A stretch of 64,000 bases of DNA from Ornithodoros turicata (GCF_037126465.1 NC_088201.1:85464273-85528272), one strand, 5' to 3'; positions 22,108 through 35,304 are shown, counted from the stretch's first letter. The notes: generated by a model from the letters alone, not told the origin. Numbers and translations: made by a program.

Positions 22108-23048
22108 ATTAGGGAGTTTTCGCAAGTCGTTTGTCCCCGAATCAAACGACCGATTCCGCCGATTCGAAAAGCGAATGGGAAACGAACTACAGAGACTTTT
22201 AGCAGATCGGACGCATCGCTTATTTCTAAATGTATTCCAGATGGATTTGAGTAGCAACTGGATCATGGTGGATCATTCGCATGTTTTCTTGCAGTATATA
22301 TGACATACCGCAGTGTACTTTCAGACCTTTTTTTTTTTTTCATTTGTGGAAGGCTGTAGTTGAGGCGAACAACGTCGGTCACCGTGTCAGTCTCTCAAGC
22401 AGACACCGGCACAGTTGGGGGACTCGATCTCATGTTGATGAATCAGGACGATAGGAGGCACGTTTTCTTTGAAAAGGGGTAATCACACGTGTGCGGGCTT
22501 CTCAGTTCTTCAGTTAACCAAACAGGGAACGACACAGGGATGATCACTTTGCATTGCTTTGATGCGCCTTGCAGATACACACAAACTTTCTCACACGAAC
22601 TACATGTTCTGCGACACAAGTGGTCGCTGATGCGTGTGAAACGCTCTAATGAATACGTTGTTCCATCCAACAACTTACCGCAGAGGATATACATCGTCGG
22701 AACCAGTAAACATCTCGCAGTCCCATTGCAGCTTCACTACTGTAAACATACGCCATATTGCTTCGCGATGTCAATCGGTCGTGCTCACTGCTGGCCGAAT
22801 ACAACGAAACGACTCAGCACGAGCGGGTCGTTCATACGTAACCGCGCGCCCAACGACTCGCCAACCGATTCGTAATGCGCATGCGCGACACTCGAATCGG
22901 TCGTTTCGTTCATGCGAAAACCACTCGCTAAAACTCGCTACTTTTCGTAGACAGACATTTCCGACTCAGCTTACGGATGCACAGTTTGCGGAAAACTGAG
23001 TCGGAAAGCCATCGGAGGACCAGAAGTGACCAACTAAAACTCCCTAAT
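22108..23048. mobile_element. TIR element with ATTAGGGAGTTTT ends
   Basis: ATTAGGGAGTTTTCGCAAGT at 22108 is mirrored by AACTAAAACTCCCTAAT ending at 23048. Subterminal CGATTCG/CGAATCG and AAACGACC/GGTCGTTT blocks recur near 22135-22180 and 22855-22920. No transposase recognised in 0.94 kb. The end resembles that of the element at 28959-31075 (ATTAGGGAGTGACTTTT). Confidence 0.6.
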
Positions 23049-23280
23049 TCAGCCGCTCGATCACGTCACGGAAATGTTTTCTTTCCAGGCGGCGATGGAT
23101 GCTACAGTGTCCTTTAAAGATAGAGATAACGTACAGAGAGCACCCCTCAAATGGGTCTGGCCCAGAAAGCTCATTTTCTTGATTTTGAATTTCGTCGCTC
23201 ATTCTCTTTTCCCTTCAGACAACAAAATTTTCCGTGCCTCCGCTAGACAAAATCTGCCCAGGGACTTTAAGTAGACTTGT

Positions 23281-23369
23281 ACCCCTGTCAGACGGGCACG
23301 ATAAATGGCATTTCAATGCACGGTGAATGCTACGGGAAACGACATTTACCGTGCCCGTCTATCTGGGGT
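23281..23369. mobile_element. short MITE, 89 bp
   Basis: ACCCCTGTCAGACGGGCACG at 23281 is mirrored by CGTGCCCGTCTATCTGGGGT ending at 23369; 27-bp TIRs leave a 35-bp centre. It could form an almost complete hairpin. Confidence 0.75.
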
Positions 23370-25815
23370 GTTGGAAAGATACTTTCGTATCATTCTGACG
23401 ATGGAATCCGCATGGATTCTGAAACGGTGTGAAGTGTTCTTTTTATATCGTTGTGTATGTCGATGCGTATTTTACAAAATAGTAATATGTTTATGGGTTG
23501 ATCGCTCCACACCAGCAGCGGACGGCCGTTTCGTCCTATATAGTTGGGACCCATCGGCACAGTGAAGGACAGTGAAGCACAGGAAGTGACACGATCATGG
23601 GTAGGAACATACTCTGTGTCTCGCAGTGCAAGCCAGAAACTGCATATAGAAAGGGAAAATGTCCGAAGCTCTGTGGCTGCACGCGAAGAATATGTTTATA
23701 AGTTTGTCCTGCTATCCTAGCTACGAAAGGCCGTTTCTTCCTAATTGGGACTCATCGGCGTAGCGCAGACCCGTTCGAGATGGATTCCATCGTCATCAAG
23801 TGTATCATCGCTTTCCTAACATGTTTCCACCTCTGTAACGGTAACTTGAATTGCTATCCTGTGATACCACACGTTCATCAAATGTAGCAAGTTATCGGAT
23901 GATGTCAGGATGTCTGGTTCAGTTTGATGTGGGTTATTATGAAAAGGCTCTCTAGCTGAACACAAAGACCTACATTCACAAAACCGCTTCTGTAGTGTTG
24001 CTTCACGTTTTTCCTGCTCACATTTATGCCTTTGGAGGTGTAAATGTTGTACCTCAGTCGAGTAGTAGCAATTTCATACCTCCCTCAAGGAATACTATTT
24101 GTACCTTACGGACACATATACAATCCACTAAAGGATACATTTTGCAAACTGTGTCAAATAGTTTCCAATACGCGATGGGTCCGATTTAGTTCACTGCTAG
24201 TTCAGACCACTATTTCGAATCGGAAGAAACATAAATTCGGACAACAAACAATTTTATAATACTAATATCCTCATGAGAATCCCGCCTGCTACGATCAAAG
24301 AAGGCATAAAAACATTTATCGAGGATGGGGTGGAAGAAGAAGTGAAAAGAGTAGGCCGGCTGAAGTGATATAACATCGAATCTGACGTAAAGTAAGAAAA
24401 GTGACCGCCCTTCACCAAGTCGAAGTTGTCTTCTCCTGTGAAGACCAGGTGATCAGTCTACAAGGGGTCGCGCTGCCAAAGAGCGTGTGCAATAAGAAGC
24501 ATCAAAGCAAATATGCGGGGTGCACCTCCGACAGTTGCATGTCTACGAAATGCTGCTTCCTGTGGATGCATCTGTGTAGCACAGAGTGGACGGTACATCA
24601 ACGACCGTATTAGGGAACACACCACGGTCGTAAAGTCTAATCCCCCAGCGTCACTTACCTCTCATACACGGGATTAGAAATGTATACCGTTGTATCAGGA
24701 CGCATGAACCGTTGGCGTGCATTAGGATAAAAGGGAATGGTAAATCATTGAGGCGCCTCTGATAAAGGCGATGGGAGAAGGCTCTCTCAGTTCCCTCCCC
24801 CTTTCCCGTGATGCTCACAAAAGCCGAAGTAGATTTTCGGTGGTAAACTAAGTTCCGAACTAGATTCTGAACACGACACGCTTTACGGTAAACCAGCATG
24901 TTTGTGTGGAAAATAAAACCAGTCGTTAGAGCCGGTTGTCATTGTGTTGTTGTCGTCCTTGTTGTAGCTCCGTCGTCAACTCATTGAATTGCTGTTTCCA
25001 CTGCTCACAGATTCGATTCTTGTCGGGTATTGTGGTGGCGTTCCAGAACTCACCCGGGTCGACCCATGAGTTGAGTGTAGCCACTCTTTGTATTCCAGAA
25101 TCAACCCAATTACGTCACGACCCGCGTTCCTAAAACGGGTCGCCTACCCGAGGGTAGCGACTCCAGATCGACCCGCACTACTCCCTACCAGGGAGGCTAA
25201 GTTCGTTCATGATCGAGATACTCGACGCATCGAGTTTAAATCGGGGCGGGGTCAACGTCGCCTCTCTTCCACACCCGTTTTCTTCGAAGAAAGTAGGGAA
25301 CTCGACGGCAACTCGACGGCGCCACAGGTAGCTGTTTTCCCTATGCTGGCTCTACAAACGTACCTAGGAAATCCCCAACAGCGAGTGGGACTATATCGCA
25401 GCAACACTTTTAATTGAGAATATTTAATGTATCCAAGATAACGTCAGGATAGCAAGCAGAGAAACGGCACATTTCGGCGCTGCGTTCCACAATATTGCAT
25501 CATGCTCGGTGTTATTTTTATCATGCTCCACACATGTCTGCGGGACAGAAGTTCGCGTCCTCTCCACTTTCACAGCATTTCAGCCATGTTTCCAGCGGCA
25601 TGGAAGGCGTCGGTGTGAACGATGTGTCTGTCGGCGCCGGCGATGTTCCTCTGTTGGAACCACCACCGACCAAGAAGCGTCGAACTTTGGGTGCTCGTGT
25701 ATCCCTCCAATAGCTGAATTTGCTCATTTTATGGGCGAACATCCGGTCCTCGTCAGCGGTGCGACAGACTTCTTTCCAGTGTTACAAAGAAACAAAGAGG
25801 CGTCTTTGGGAAGAG
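23370..25815. other. 2.4 kb without supportable genes
   Basis: A weak direct repeat, GGCCGTTTCGTCCTA...TTGGGACCCATCGGC at 23522-23556 and GGCCGTTTCTTCCTA...TTGGGACTCATCGGC at 23728-23760, was noticed. Frames up to 111 codons (25088-25844) have no recognisable motifs. Confidence 0.4.
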
Positions 25816-25819
25816 CTGT

Positions 25820-25985
25820 AAGCAGGGTTCGAAACCGGAACTGAACCGGAACCGAAAACCGCAAAGAAACGTAATTTTTTTCCGAACCGAACCTGAACCG
25901 AACCGTAAATATTTTTTTCTCTCCCCTTGAACGAACCGGAACTGAACCGAGGAAATATGATGCGGTAACGGGTTCGGCAGACGTT
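25820..25985. repeat. CCGAACCGAA-type simple repeat
   Basis: AACCGGAACTGAACCGGAACC, then CCGAACCGAACC and GAACGAACCGGAACTGAACCG blocks around a TTTTTTT-rich centre. Minus-strand frames here are artefacts of the repeat. Confidence 0.6.
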
Positions 25986-26039
25986 AAAAACGCCCATAGC
26001 TCCTCGCTCGACAGCCGCCCACCACCCAGACTTGTAGGT

Positions 26040-26675
26040 ATCTTGAGTACGTACTCAAAATACAGCATTTGAAGTACTTTTTCCGGTATTTTGGTACTCT
26101 ACTCATTACCCTTTGAGACAACTATTTTTAAAGTATTTAAAATATTGTTTTCAGTAGTTGCTACCCAGTACTCAAGATGCTTTCCTTCCTCGTCAAGCAC
26201 ACTTCCCTGCCGGGTCCATATTTTCAGCTCACTGAAACTTTACATCTTTTTTTTTCTTTTTTGGGGGGGGGAGAATTCGCGTACCTGTTACTTATCCTTC
26301 TGTACAATAGGCTGGTCCCACGCTTGACCTTGCTTCTCAATAGCCCGACCCCTTCGTCACAAAACGGCTCCTATTCATATTGCGAGGTGAATCCCGGCCT
26401 TGGTCACCAAAGCAATAAACACACGCCAGAGGCCGAAAGACCCCAGCTGACAAATTCAATATCTTCCCTTTTATATATATACATTCTCAACCCGAGCTGA
26501 CATAGAGGAGTGTTTACTAAAGTACTTTAAAGAGTATCTTAAATACTTCTTAGAGTATTTAGTACACTACTCAAATTACTTTCAGTTTTGTGTATTTTGT
26601 ACTCTATTTTAAATACTTTTTACGTGGAGTATTTGGTATTTTATTTTAAATATTTTGGCGCAGTATTTTGTACAT
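26040..26675. repeat. AGTATTT/AAATACT-rich repeat with two flanks
   Basis: Blocks of GAGTACGTACTCAAAATAC and AAAGTATTTAAAATA at 26045-26175, and of AGTACTTTAAAGAGTATC, TTAAATACTT and TTTAAATACTTTTTACG at 26519-26670, lie on either side of 26180-26510. This low-complexity, partly palindromic repeat type is common in invertebrate genomes; the intervening 330 bp has no coding sign. Confidence 0.5.
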
Positions 26676-27736
26676 GTCTGCCCCTACCTCCCTGCATCGC
26701 TCGGAATCATGCCGAATTCATAGAGCAGATATAACAAATTGATAAACCAAGAAGTGGTGAGTCCATGTACCTCCTACAGGCTCACCTCCAAAAGGTGCAC
26801 GACATCCCTGTACATTTTTGTGACTCGAGGTGTAAAAAAAGACGTGCTACACTACGGCTACACTTTGCACTGTTGCCTCGGGTGTACCCTGTTACCCACT
26901 CTTAATAATAAACTTTTGAAATCCACGCTAAGAAATCCACCCTTCAAAATCCATTCTAGTGAAATCCACGCTGTCACAATGGGTCTATGCAGTCCAGTGT
27001 TGAGTATTACGTACGAAAAACAGTGTTTCAGAAGGTCACACTGCAGAATAGCGAATCTTTATACAATTCTGTGTCATATTCAGTATCTATCTCGCAATTA
27101 TTTCTTACTTTAATCAAGTTATAGACGTAAATAACTACGCGTATGAATACAAGGAAAACAACGCCTCGGTGGTTCCGGTACGATTGGGAACGAGGCTATC
27201 TGAGAAAATGGCGTAAACTCGGAGTGGTGTGATGTTGCGGATGTGCTACATAAAAAGGGTAATCACTGCAAGAATCCGGTAGTGAAAAATTCCCAGGGTG
27301 AGCAACGTATAGAACGGACCATGGAACTGAGCGGTGTCAATAATTTGTCACGACCGTCATCTCGTAACTTCTCCCTTGCTTTCTTCTGCCTCGCCCTAGG
27401 AACCACTATTCGTCATTAACATTATCGGAAGCGAATAGAATGTTACGTTTGATACGAACCGCGAAATGTGGTTCAGCAACGTAAAACTGTGCTGAGAATA
27501 TCGTCATAGGAGGGAAGAGTTCAATTAGTATCACACCAAGGGCCGGCGATAGGAGGGGTCGTGTACACATAAACAATACACATAAACAGTATGTGATACG
27601 TTACCTCATGCATAAAGGCAAGAGCAAACTTGATAAATGGAGCTCCCATACTTTTTCTTAAGCTATAACATGTACATATTGTTGAGAGAGCGCCAGCATA
27701 GGATAGACTGTGAACATTCACAGATGCCGCATGCCT

Positions 27737-27737
<1 letters not shown>
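26676..27737. other. no recognised feature
   Basis: About 1 kb. A short GAAATCCAC/AAATCCATTC repetition at 26918-26970 only. Confidence 0.4.
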
Positions 27738-27767
<30 letters not shown>

Positions 27768-27840
27768 CACACACAAACAAACAAACAAACAAACAAACAA
27801 ACAAACAAACAAACAAACAAACAAACAAACAAACAAAAAA
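27738..27840 (+). repeat. compound microsatellite (ACGC)n-(AC)n-(AAAC)n
   Basis: Simple repeats change class twice within 100 bp. Poly-Val/Cys/Lys/Gln frames in both strands across it are artefacts. Confidence 0.95.
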
Positions 27841-28958
27841 AAGCACCAAAGTTAACGGGAACTAAAATGAATTCAACTGTTTCTTGTTAACTTTCAGCAT
27901 TCTTGCTATTCTACTACAGATATTGGTGTTGTACAAATTTCTACCTAAACACTGCGGTGGCAAAAAGCTCTGGGTAAAGGCTAATGCACAAGAACGTCAA
28001 CATATTTGTGAGTATTAGTGCACCGTATGCTATCACCTTTGCGTACGGATGAGATGGCGAATGATCCATTAAAACCCTCTATTCTCGGAAATGGGATAGA
28101 TTATTGTTAATGGGTGGAGGACTTGAGGTGCGAGCTTCAGTGATTAATGCCTAATATTCGTAATACCTGATGATGGGCAGTTGTAAGTACCAATTTAATT
28201 AGTGCTTATGTAGCTATAGCACAAGTCCAATTAATCCAGAAAAAGTACTTATCCTCTTGCACCAGATTCTGTTGCATAGTTATTGACCATATGTGTTCAT
28301 ATACTATTATTTGTGTCGTTCCTATTATGGTGATGCCGCACTTCACTCACATACCAACATTCCTGCATTGCACAGAAAGCGTAGCAACAAAAGTGGTTGG
28401 AACCATCTTACAGTAGTTGTAGATGCAGATTAGTAACGTTATAAAGATCTGCTTCCAACAATAACTTTATTTTGAGGTGAATGGGGAATTTCATCTCCCT
28501 GTGTGATACTCTTGGGTGTAATTAGGGCCGGTGCTAGGGGTGTGCGGGGCCTGTTTCACACGATTAAGTGAATACTTGATATTCAAAAAAAAAGAGTAAT
28601 CCCTGGTTGAGGGCTGCGTTCGGGGCTTAAGGCGGTCCCCTTACTCGCCCCCCCCCCCCCCATCACCGAAAGTAGGAACGGAAGGTAGTAACGAAAAGAA
28701 TAACATGGCGGGCAGACCATGATCAACTCATTGCAAAAAAAAAATATTCATCTATACCATGCAAGTGATAACAAAGAGCTATATCATGGAGATGCCCGTT
28801 CCTTGCTTATAGTACTATTGGGGGTCTCTGTGTCCAGCTATGCCATACAGAAGGTCATTCCAGTTTCGAATTCCATGTGGTAAAAAGGATCCATGAAAGT
28901 AATCTTCACCCAATGGATGTATTGCTTTGTAAGAATGGATGAGACGTGGCAAACTACA
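27841..28958. other. no recognised feature; homopolymer runs
   Basis: Poly-C at 28647-28662 and A-runs near 28587 and 28733. GGGCCGGTGCTAGGGGTGTGC at 28525 looks like a TE end but no partner was found. Confidence 0.4.
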
Positions 28959-29232
28959 ATTATGGAGTGATTTTTTCGGGTTAAATGCCTTTCTCAGATT
29001 CGGGGAATAAAAATCGGGCGCTATTTTTAAATCTGTAATTCGGGGAGAAATTGGGCGATAATTGTGCCTTCGGGTGTTATCGGGTGTTTTTGTTTCTCTT
29101 CTTGTCTATTAAGTCCTTTCCTAATTTTCTATTTTTTTTTTGCGATATCATGCGGGATCGTTCCAGCGGTAATCCACGAAAAACATAGACAGTGTTGACA
29201 CACATGGGTGTACTGCTGGGAAACGTAAGCGA

Positions 29233-29244
29233 CCCATTCTTACA
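29233..29244 (+). repeat. LINE target-site duplication, 5' copy
   Basis: CCCATTCTTACA is identical to 30885-30896 on the other side of the LINE. Confidence 0.85.
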
Positions 29245-30707
29245 CAGGGCTATCGTGGTCGCCACATGTCAGGGCCCTGTCTTCCAAAGCCAACATCCTT
29301 GCAAATGTGCTGCGCCGCATCTCCGGCGCCTCCTGGGGCCCGTCGTACGCTGACCTCCGCCATGTGCACAACTTGCTCACAATGGGCGCTCTCCGCTACA
29401 GCCTCCCGGTCCTGCACGGTCTTGGCCGTACCGGAGAGAGGGAACTCTTAAACATCCAGGCCCGTAGCCTCCGTATCTGTCTCGGCGTCCCAAGGACGTC
29501 CGAAACCTTCTCGGTCCTTGCAGAGGCGGGAGAACCCCCGGCCCCCATCCTCCGCGACAAGGAGACACTCCGAACCTACGCGCGCTTCATCACACGGCAC
29601 CCGCTGCATCGTCTGCGAACGATACCGCAGAAGTACCCGGACTCTGCCTTCGGCGACGCCATTCGCAGACTCAACGGGCGCCTTCCGCCTGCACCGGCGG
29701 GGTCGTTCGCACCCCCTATGTGGACCTTCGACCGACCCACAACGATAACACGCATCCCCGGCCTCCCTCGCAAGCATGACACGCCCACGGGGGTCGCGCG
29801 GCAGCTCGCGTTGGAGCACATTTACTCGCTTCATGACCAGCGAGTACCCATATACACCGATGGCTCGGTGATACCAGGCGGGTCGGCAGCAGCCTTCTAC
29901 ATGCCTCACGCCCACTGCAGCCATGGGTTTAAACTCCCGTACGAGACTTCATCCACCGAAACCGAAATGATCGCCATTTATGAAGCCCTGAAGTTCATCT
30001 CGGCATCCGTTCCCGCACCATGGACCATCTTCACAGACAGCAAGGCGGCGCTAGAAGTGCTGTCATCATTCTCGATCCCCCTTGTTCAGGACAGTGGCGC
30101 GCTCATCGTTCAGTGCCTCAGCCGTCTCGCCCGCGCGGGCCACAGCGTTTGGCTTCAGTGGGTCCCCGGTCACACAGGCCTCCCCGGCAACACATCCGCC
30201 CACGCCGCTGCGAAGCAGGCCCACACCTCTGCACCATTGTTATCGGTCCCGCTATCACCCTCGTCATGCCGACTCCACATACGCCGCATGTGCGCCCAGC
30301 ACACTCGCCTCTTCACTGAGAGCGCCGTCCCAGCCCGCACTTTCCTTCATTCCATCGATCACAAGATGGAGCTCACCATCCCACTGAGCCTCACTCGAAG
30401 GGAGAGCTCACTCCTTCACCGCTTACGACTCAACGTCGCTAAGACCCCATCGCGCCAGTTCCTCATGGGCAACATAGGTTCTCCACTATGCACGAAATGT
30501 GGTGTGGTGGCAGACACTACCCACCTCCTCCTGCACTGCCGCCTTTACTCATCAGCCAGAGCCGCACTTGAGCAACAGCTCACACACCTCGGCCTGCACC
30601 TCACGCTGCGGACCTTACTCGGCCCCGTGCAGCGCGCCCGACAGTGCGTAGTCACCAGACTGCTCCTCCGTTACCTCGCTGCAACCGACCTACTGGTCGC
30701 CCTGTGA
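29245..30707 (+). CDS. LINE ORF2 C-terminal part: RT tail, RNase H, CCHC
   Basis: The frame is open from the insertion junction to TGA at 30705, so the coding start is lost, not absent; the first possible start codons inside are artefacts of truncation. GLSWSPHVRALSSKANIL and WGPSYADLRHVH are typical of the RT tail of such LINEs. RNase H follows: YTDGS (Asp near 29859), ETEM (Glu near 29955), TDSKAA (Asp near 30036). The fourth acidic position reads NTSAHAAAK, with His (30201) where Asp is usual in GNE-x-AD. A C-terminal CTKCGVVADTTHLLLHC (C-x2-C-x7-H-x4-C) lies near 30490-30540. It is intact but headless; cellular function is not expected. Confidence 0.85.
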
Positions 30708-30884
30708 ACCGGACTATGCCCGCCTGGGTACTCTCTCTCTGATTCTTTTCTGTTCTTTTTTTTTTCTTTATTATTTTTTTTTTTTGAATAGCAAGCCGAC
30801 ACCCTGTCTGGCTGACCTTTCGCTCGTTCCTCTTCTTTGTTTGTTTGTTTGTTTGTTTGTTATCATTAAACATATCCCCCCCCC
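29245..30884 (+). mobile_element. 5'-truncated non-LTR retrotransposon (RNase H-bearing LINE)
   Basis: Bounded by the 12-bp duplication CCCATTCTTACA. It starts inside the RT C-terminal region, carries RNase H and a CCHC motif, and ends with (TTTG)n at 30837-30860, TATCATTAAACATAT and a C-run. RNase H plus a C-terminal CCHC fits the I/Loa/R1-like assemblage; the exact clade cannot be named by eye. Confidence 0.85.
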
Positions 30885-30896
30885 CCCATTCTTACA
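30885..30896 (+). repeat. LINE target-site duplication, 3' copy
   Basis: Second copy of CCCATTCTTACA, right after the LINE tail. Confidence 0.85.
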
Positions 30897-31075
30897 TGTA
30901 TTACACGTGGTGACCTTTGTTGGTCTTCAGTGGAAACATCGCTTGAGGATTTCATAGGGACTGGAATTCGGGGAGAAATCGGTTTTACCAGAATTGGTCG
31001 GAGGTAATTTCGGGGGGGGGGGGGGGGGAATAACCGGGCGGAATCTTGTTTAACCCCCAAAAGTCACTCCCTAAT

Positions 31076-34000
31076 TATAATCGGTGCTGGACAGTAAATC
31101 TGCATGTAAGTCAGTGTTATTGAACAGAATGAAGGTTGAGAATAGCCTGAAGTTTGCAAATAAAACTCGAAGCTTGATCATTTATGCCACATGCTCTTTC
31201 ATCCGAGACAAAAGAAGTCGGCTCAATCGTTTGCCAGCAGTAGTTAACTTTGAACCGAGATCATGGGTTGCCAAACTTGATGCCAACACTTACAATGTCA
31301 GTTGGTGATGTGATGAATGTTTCAGTGACAATAATTCCATTTAGAAACGGTTTCTACCAACGGTGGCTAACTGAATGAAGAACAAGGGTTGCTAATCCTT
31401 AAACATAACGTTACTCGGTGACATGATGACTGTTTCAGTGACAAAAACTTTTTTTAGTGAAGCAGATTTAAGTGCTACATTCAAGGTAATTCACTGTTGA
31501 TCTCTGTTAATCGGCATTTGTGAAACTGGGCAATAACGAAGCCTTTGTGCTTTAGTGTTAGGCAGTGGTTTTCAAGGGATTCAAACTGAGAACAGGTTAA
31601 CGGTACAGTTTCTCAGCATAACAATTCATACATACCTACATACCTGTACCGGACAGAACATGAAACTCAACACAATACAAAAGTGAGAGTAAAATTGTGG
31701 TGGTTGCTTTCCTCATTTTCCTCTGCTTGCTCGGTAACCCAGGAAAGTGACGTCCGGGATACTCAACAGTAACTTGTATATTTACACAACGACAATATTT
31801 ACAACTAAGAGCAAATTTATAACTCTACGCAACAGTCTGGTCACCCGCTATGAAGCCTTGCAGCCAAGTCAACCCCAATTGTTCGCACGCTGCTCTTGAA
31901 GGCGTTGTGACGAAATTCACAGTTCTTGGAAAAATACCACACGTGCTAAAACATTCCCATGCCACGCTGTTTCAAAGCTTGCCTTTTCAGAATCAATCTC
32001 AGTCTTAGGATATAACACAAAGCAAGCCAATTTGAATGCATTCTGACTTTCACTATCTCTGCTGTAAGCTTTCTCCAACCTGTCAGGGTCACTTTCTTCC
32101 CAAATCCAACTCTTGTAATAGAAACACTTATTTTTACAATGGTAAGCATGACAACTGCTGCATAAAAGCTTCGGCTGACCCACTTTCTAGGTTGTCGTCT
32201 CCTGAGAACGGGATACGTTGGGCAGCCAGCTATAACCTAATGCCTCACTCGCTCGGAGTCGCAACAACGGACACTATGGCGATAACTAACTATACAGCAT
32301 GATGGAAATAAAAGAGACATTTTAGTCGGGTCGCATGTTCAACCTTTACAGTGAGTAATGTGACGTTTGCACTCAATGGATTCAGCAGCCGCACACTAGG
32401 GCATGACATCAAGTCCAGATACTTCTGTGCAGTTCACTTACTGTTCGTTTTCTGAAGTTCTCTGAAGTTCGTTTCCTGTGCTACATCTGCGGCCGTCCTG
32501 GGAAAGGCTCAACCCAGTTTGGGAAACAGTACCTCTCAATTTCGTGGCCATTCGCCATACCCAAACCACAATATGTGTTGTCTGCTTGTATGGCCTTTTG
32601 CAAACACACTTATATATACTGCAGCCATTATCATGGCTATTGCATGGGCGAGCATACAGACTCCAAAAATTTATTCGAAATCCACCACCAATACTATTCT
32701 CATCCGCAACTGTGGAAGGCAAAAAGCTGTACTTAAAAACATCGATACCTGAACAGTGTGTGGTAGTCAGATTATGCACACAGCACGGCGAAGGGGGGGG
32801 GATATATTTATTAAGCAAAAAAGAAAGGAAATGTCAGACAGCCCAAAAACTAGCTTGCTATTTCACAAGGGAAAAGAAAAACAGAAAAGCAGAAAAAGAA
32901 TTGAAAAGGAAAAGAGAAGGAAAGAGGCTCACGTCGCATACAGTTGATGAATCCTGCGAGGACGGACGAAGTATGGGTCCTGTAACGTTATCTGAATATT
33001 TACAACTAAATGTAGAAGCCATCAAGAGTCCTCAACGTAGTAAGGAGGAGTGTGAAACCTTAGAAGCTAAGTACCTAACGCCCTTTTTAATGGTTCCGAC
33101 ATCTCTGCGTGCATAGGGCTTCCGCTTCTAAACTGCTTCCAAGGCACGCTGCACAAGGATTTCGTATGTTTGTGGCTGTGAAAGGCAGATTTAGTGCACT
33201 TCAGGAAGGCAATTTTTTAAAAGCCTTTGAAGGCACGTGACTGATGAGTGTTTTTCACTTGAGATCGAAAGATTGGTGCACACCTCAATGCTTGAAACCC
33301 TGAACTGGATTAATTACAGTAGGATCAAAGTTACAAGGGAACATACCGAGGTACATCTTATTCACAAAAGACATCATCGCACACTCTGCAAAGTTTATCT
33401 GCAGTTGCCATGGCGTACACCAATCATTACACCTGTTTCTATTATGTTTGTCAGGAACAGCGATATTTTGAAAGCACGCATTCCACGTAACAATTAGTAA
33501 ATTAACACATGTACTGCACAAACTATCTTACTTTGGTCATTATGGTCTGGAGATGTAATTGAATCATGGCATGTTGTGTACGGGGCCACACAACAGTGAT
33601 TGCAGTGTTGCGCTACACACTAATTTCGATTATCACTTTGTAATAAGATAACTAATGCTTTTCCAGTTCAACGGAAACATCATCACACTTTCAAAGAACT
33701 TGTTTGCCAAACATACAAATTCTTATGCACTTCCTTTAATCGTGCCAGGAGTATTTGTCTTTGCAACTTATCTCTGGAGATGCAGCCTGTCAAACGGGTC
33801 ACATAATTTGGGCACAGTGCTTGCTCGATATATCAGGCAAGCAGAGATGTCAAATGCTTTTGTCATAAACTTTTTATACGGAGTGTGTGCATGCAGCTCT
33901 AATTTCCCGCAATACCCTGGCACGTGTCCTTGTGACGACATGCTACTTGAATGGGATAGGAATAGAATCCTGATTTTGAATGTGTGAAGTTGCAGTTTTT

Positions 34001-35161
34001 GTCATTGATAAAACAAAGCACTATATCATACTCATAAGAATGTCAATGATTTGGTGCATTATTTATTCCAACCTATTATTCCAATTTCTCCCGTGGAGTT
34101 CCAGTTTCTAGAAACTCTACCTTCTATTGGAATTATGTATTCCAGCATCATTCTTCCACTAATGAATTTAAATTCACTAATCCCGTCTTCTAATACGTCC
34201 TGAGATAGCTTGATAGGCAAGCTTAAATGAGTGAATATCCCTAACCGATGTAAGCAGTATTCTTCTCACATACTACATTTTCATGTGTGAGAGGCTCTTA
34301 TTCTGGCAAAAGGCCAAGGTTGCAGGCAAGTTGGCAGACCGTTCACGAAATGTAGAGCCAGAGACACCGAAAAAATGGGCAAGAGAACATGATCTTAATC
34401 ATGTCGCCATCTCTATTTCTCTCTCTCCGCTTGTACGTTTCGTTAATCCTTTTGTGTAGTTACAAAATGTTTGGCCCAGTAGCCGGTGACACCAATTACA
34501 AGACGTTGAGAACATGTGAAATATACATTTCCTCATTCCCATATATCAGGCCGCAAGCGGCGGGGAATACAGCCGAAAATGGATTTAATGAGACAGGACC
34601 TGTCACCAAGATTAGTGTGGGAGCATAGTAAACAACAAATAATAGTAAGTCATAACAGAAATTTATTATTTGATGATGCAGTATTAGATAGTTATTCAAA
34701 TAATATTGAAGTTGTAATATACCAATATAGTCGTAATGCTAATAAAAAAATTGTTTGTATAGGTGTTGTGATATGTTTATGTTAATCTGGAGAAGACCAT
34801 GCTTTGAGTAATAAAAATGTTTACTGCTATGGATGAAGTTGTCCAGCTACAAAGAGCAGAAGGTTTATTGAAGGCTCAAGAAGTGAGCTCGTCAAAGGCC
34901 AAGGCAGACTGACTGTCCTCAAGCAGGCACAGGTTTTTTTGTCGACGACCGAATTTTGTCATCCTCTCTCATAAGAATGTCCTTCTTGACCTGTCACCTA
35001 AGATAGCGATGATGCTCTTGACATAACGGTCATAACAATATACAGAAATGAGGAGGTGATTTCAAATCTATATCACAACCAATGTCATACTTTTCATAAG
35101 CCTATGTCCATGTGGGCCACACACCGGTGAGATGTGTATCACAACCTGGGTTATGAGGCGG
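31076..35161. other. 4.1 kb without supportable genes
   Basis: A local repeat GTGATGAATGTTTCAGTGAC / CATGATGACTGTTTCAGTGAC occurs at 31306 and 31421. A poly-G run is at 31013-31028, before this stretch. A 212-codon frame (32478-33116) becomes Lys/Arg/Glu-rich at 32818-32930 because of an A/G-rich run and shows no domain. Minus-strand frames near 31917-32183 and 32438-32818 are unrecognised. Host exons cannot be excluded. Confidence 0.35.
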
Positions 35162-35304
35162 CTATATAAGCTATTCACCTACGTCACTGAAATGATGCAT
35201 GCTGGGACCGGTCGCCATTTTGTGGTACCATCGCCGCTCTGCTGCTTACTTTCTCAAGGCTTACGCTGTGATTTTTACCCGCTGATTCTTTCCACATGGG
35301 ATTT

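Larger units (their letters stand above)
28959..31075. mobile_element. TIR element split by a LINE
   Basis: ATTATGGAGTGATTTTTTCG (28959) is mirrored by CCCAAAAGTCACTCCCTAAT ending at about 31075, continuing to GGGTTAAA/TTTAACCC. Interior blocks ATTCGGGGAGAAAT occur at 29039 and 30967. Removing the LINE (29245-30884) and one target copy leaves about 460 bp, a normal MITE size. Confidence 0.75.

Noticed and set aside
27521..27855. Cys/Val-rich or Lys/Gln-rich peptides
   Set aside because: Pure microsatellite translation.
32478..33116. 212-codon plus-strand gene
   Set aside because: The Lys/Arg/Glu-rich part comes from an A/G-rich run, and no motif or splice context supports it.
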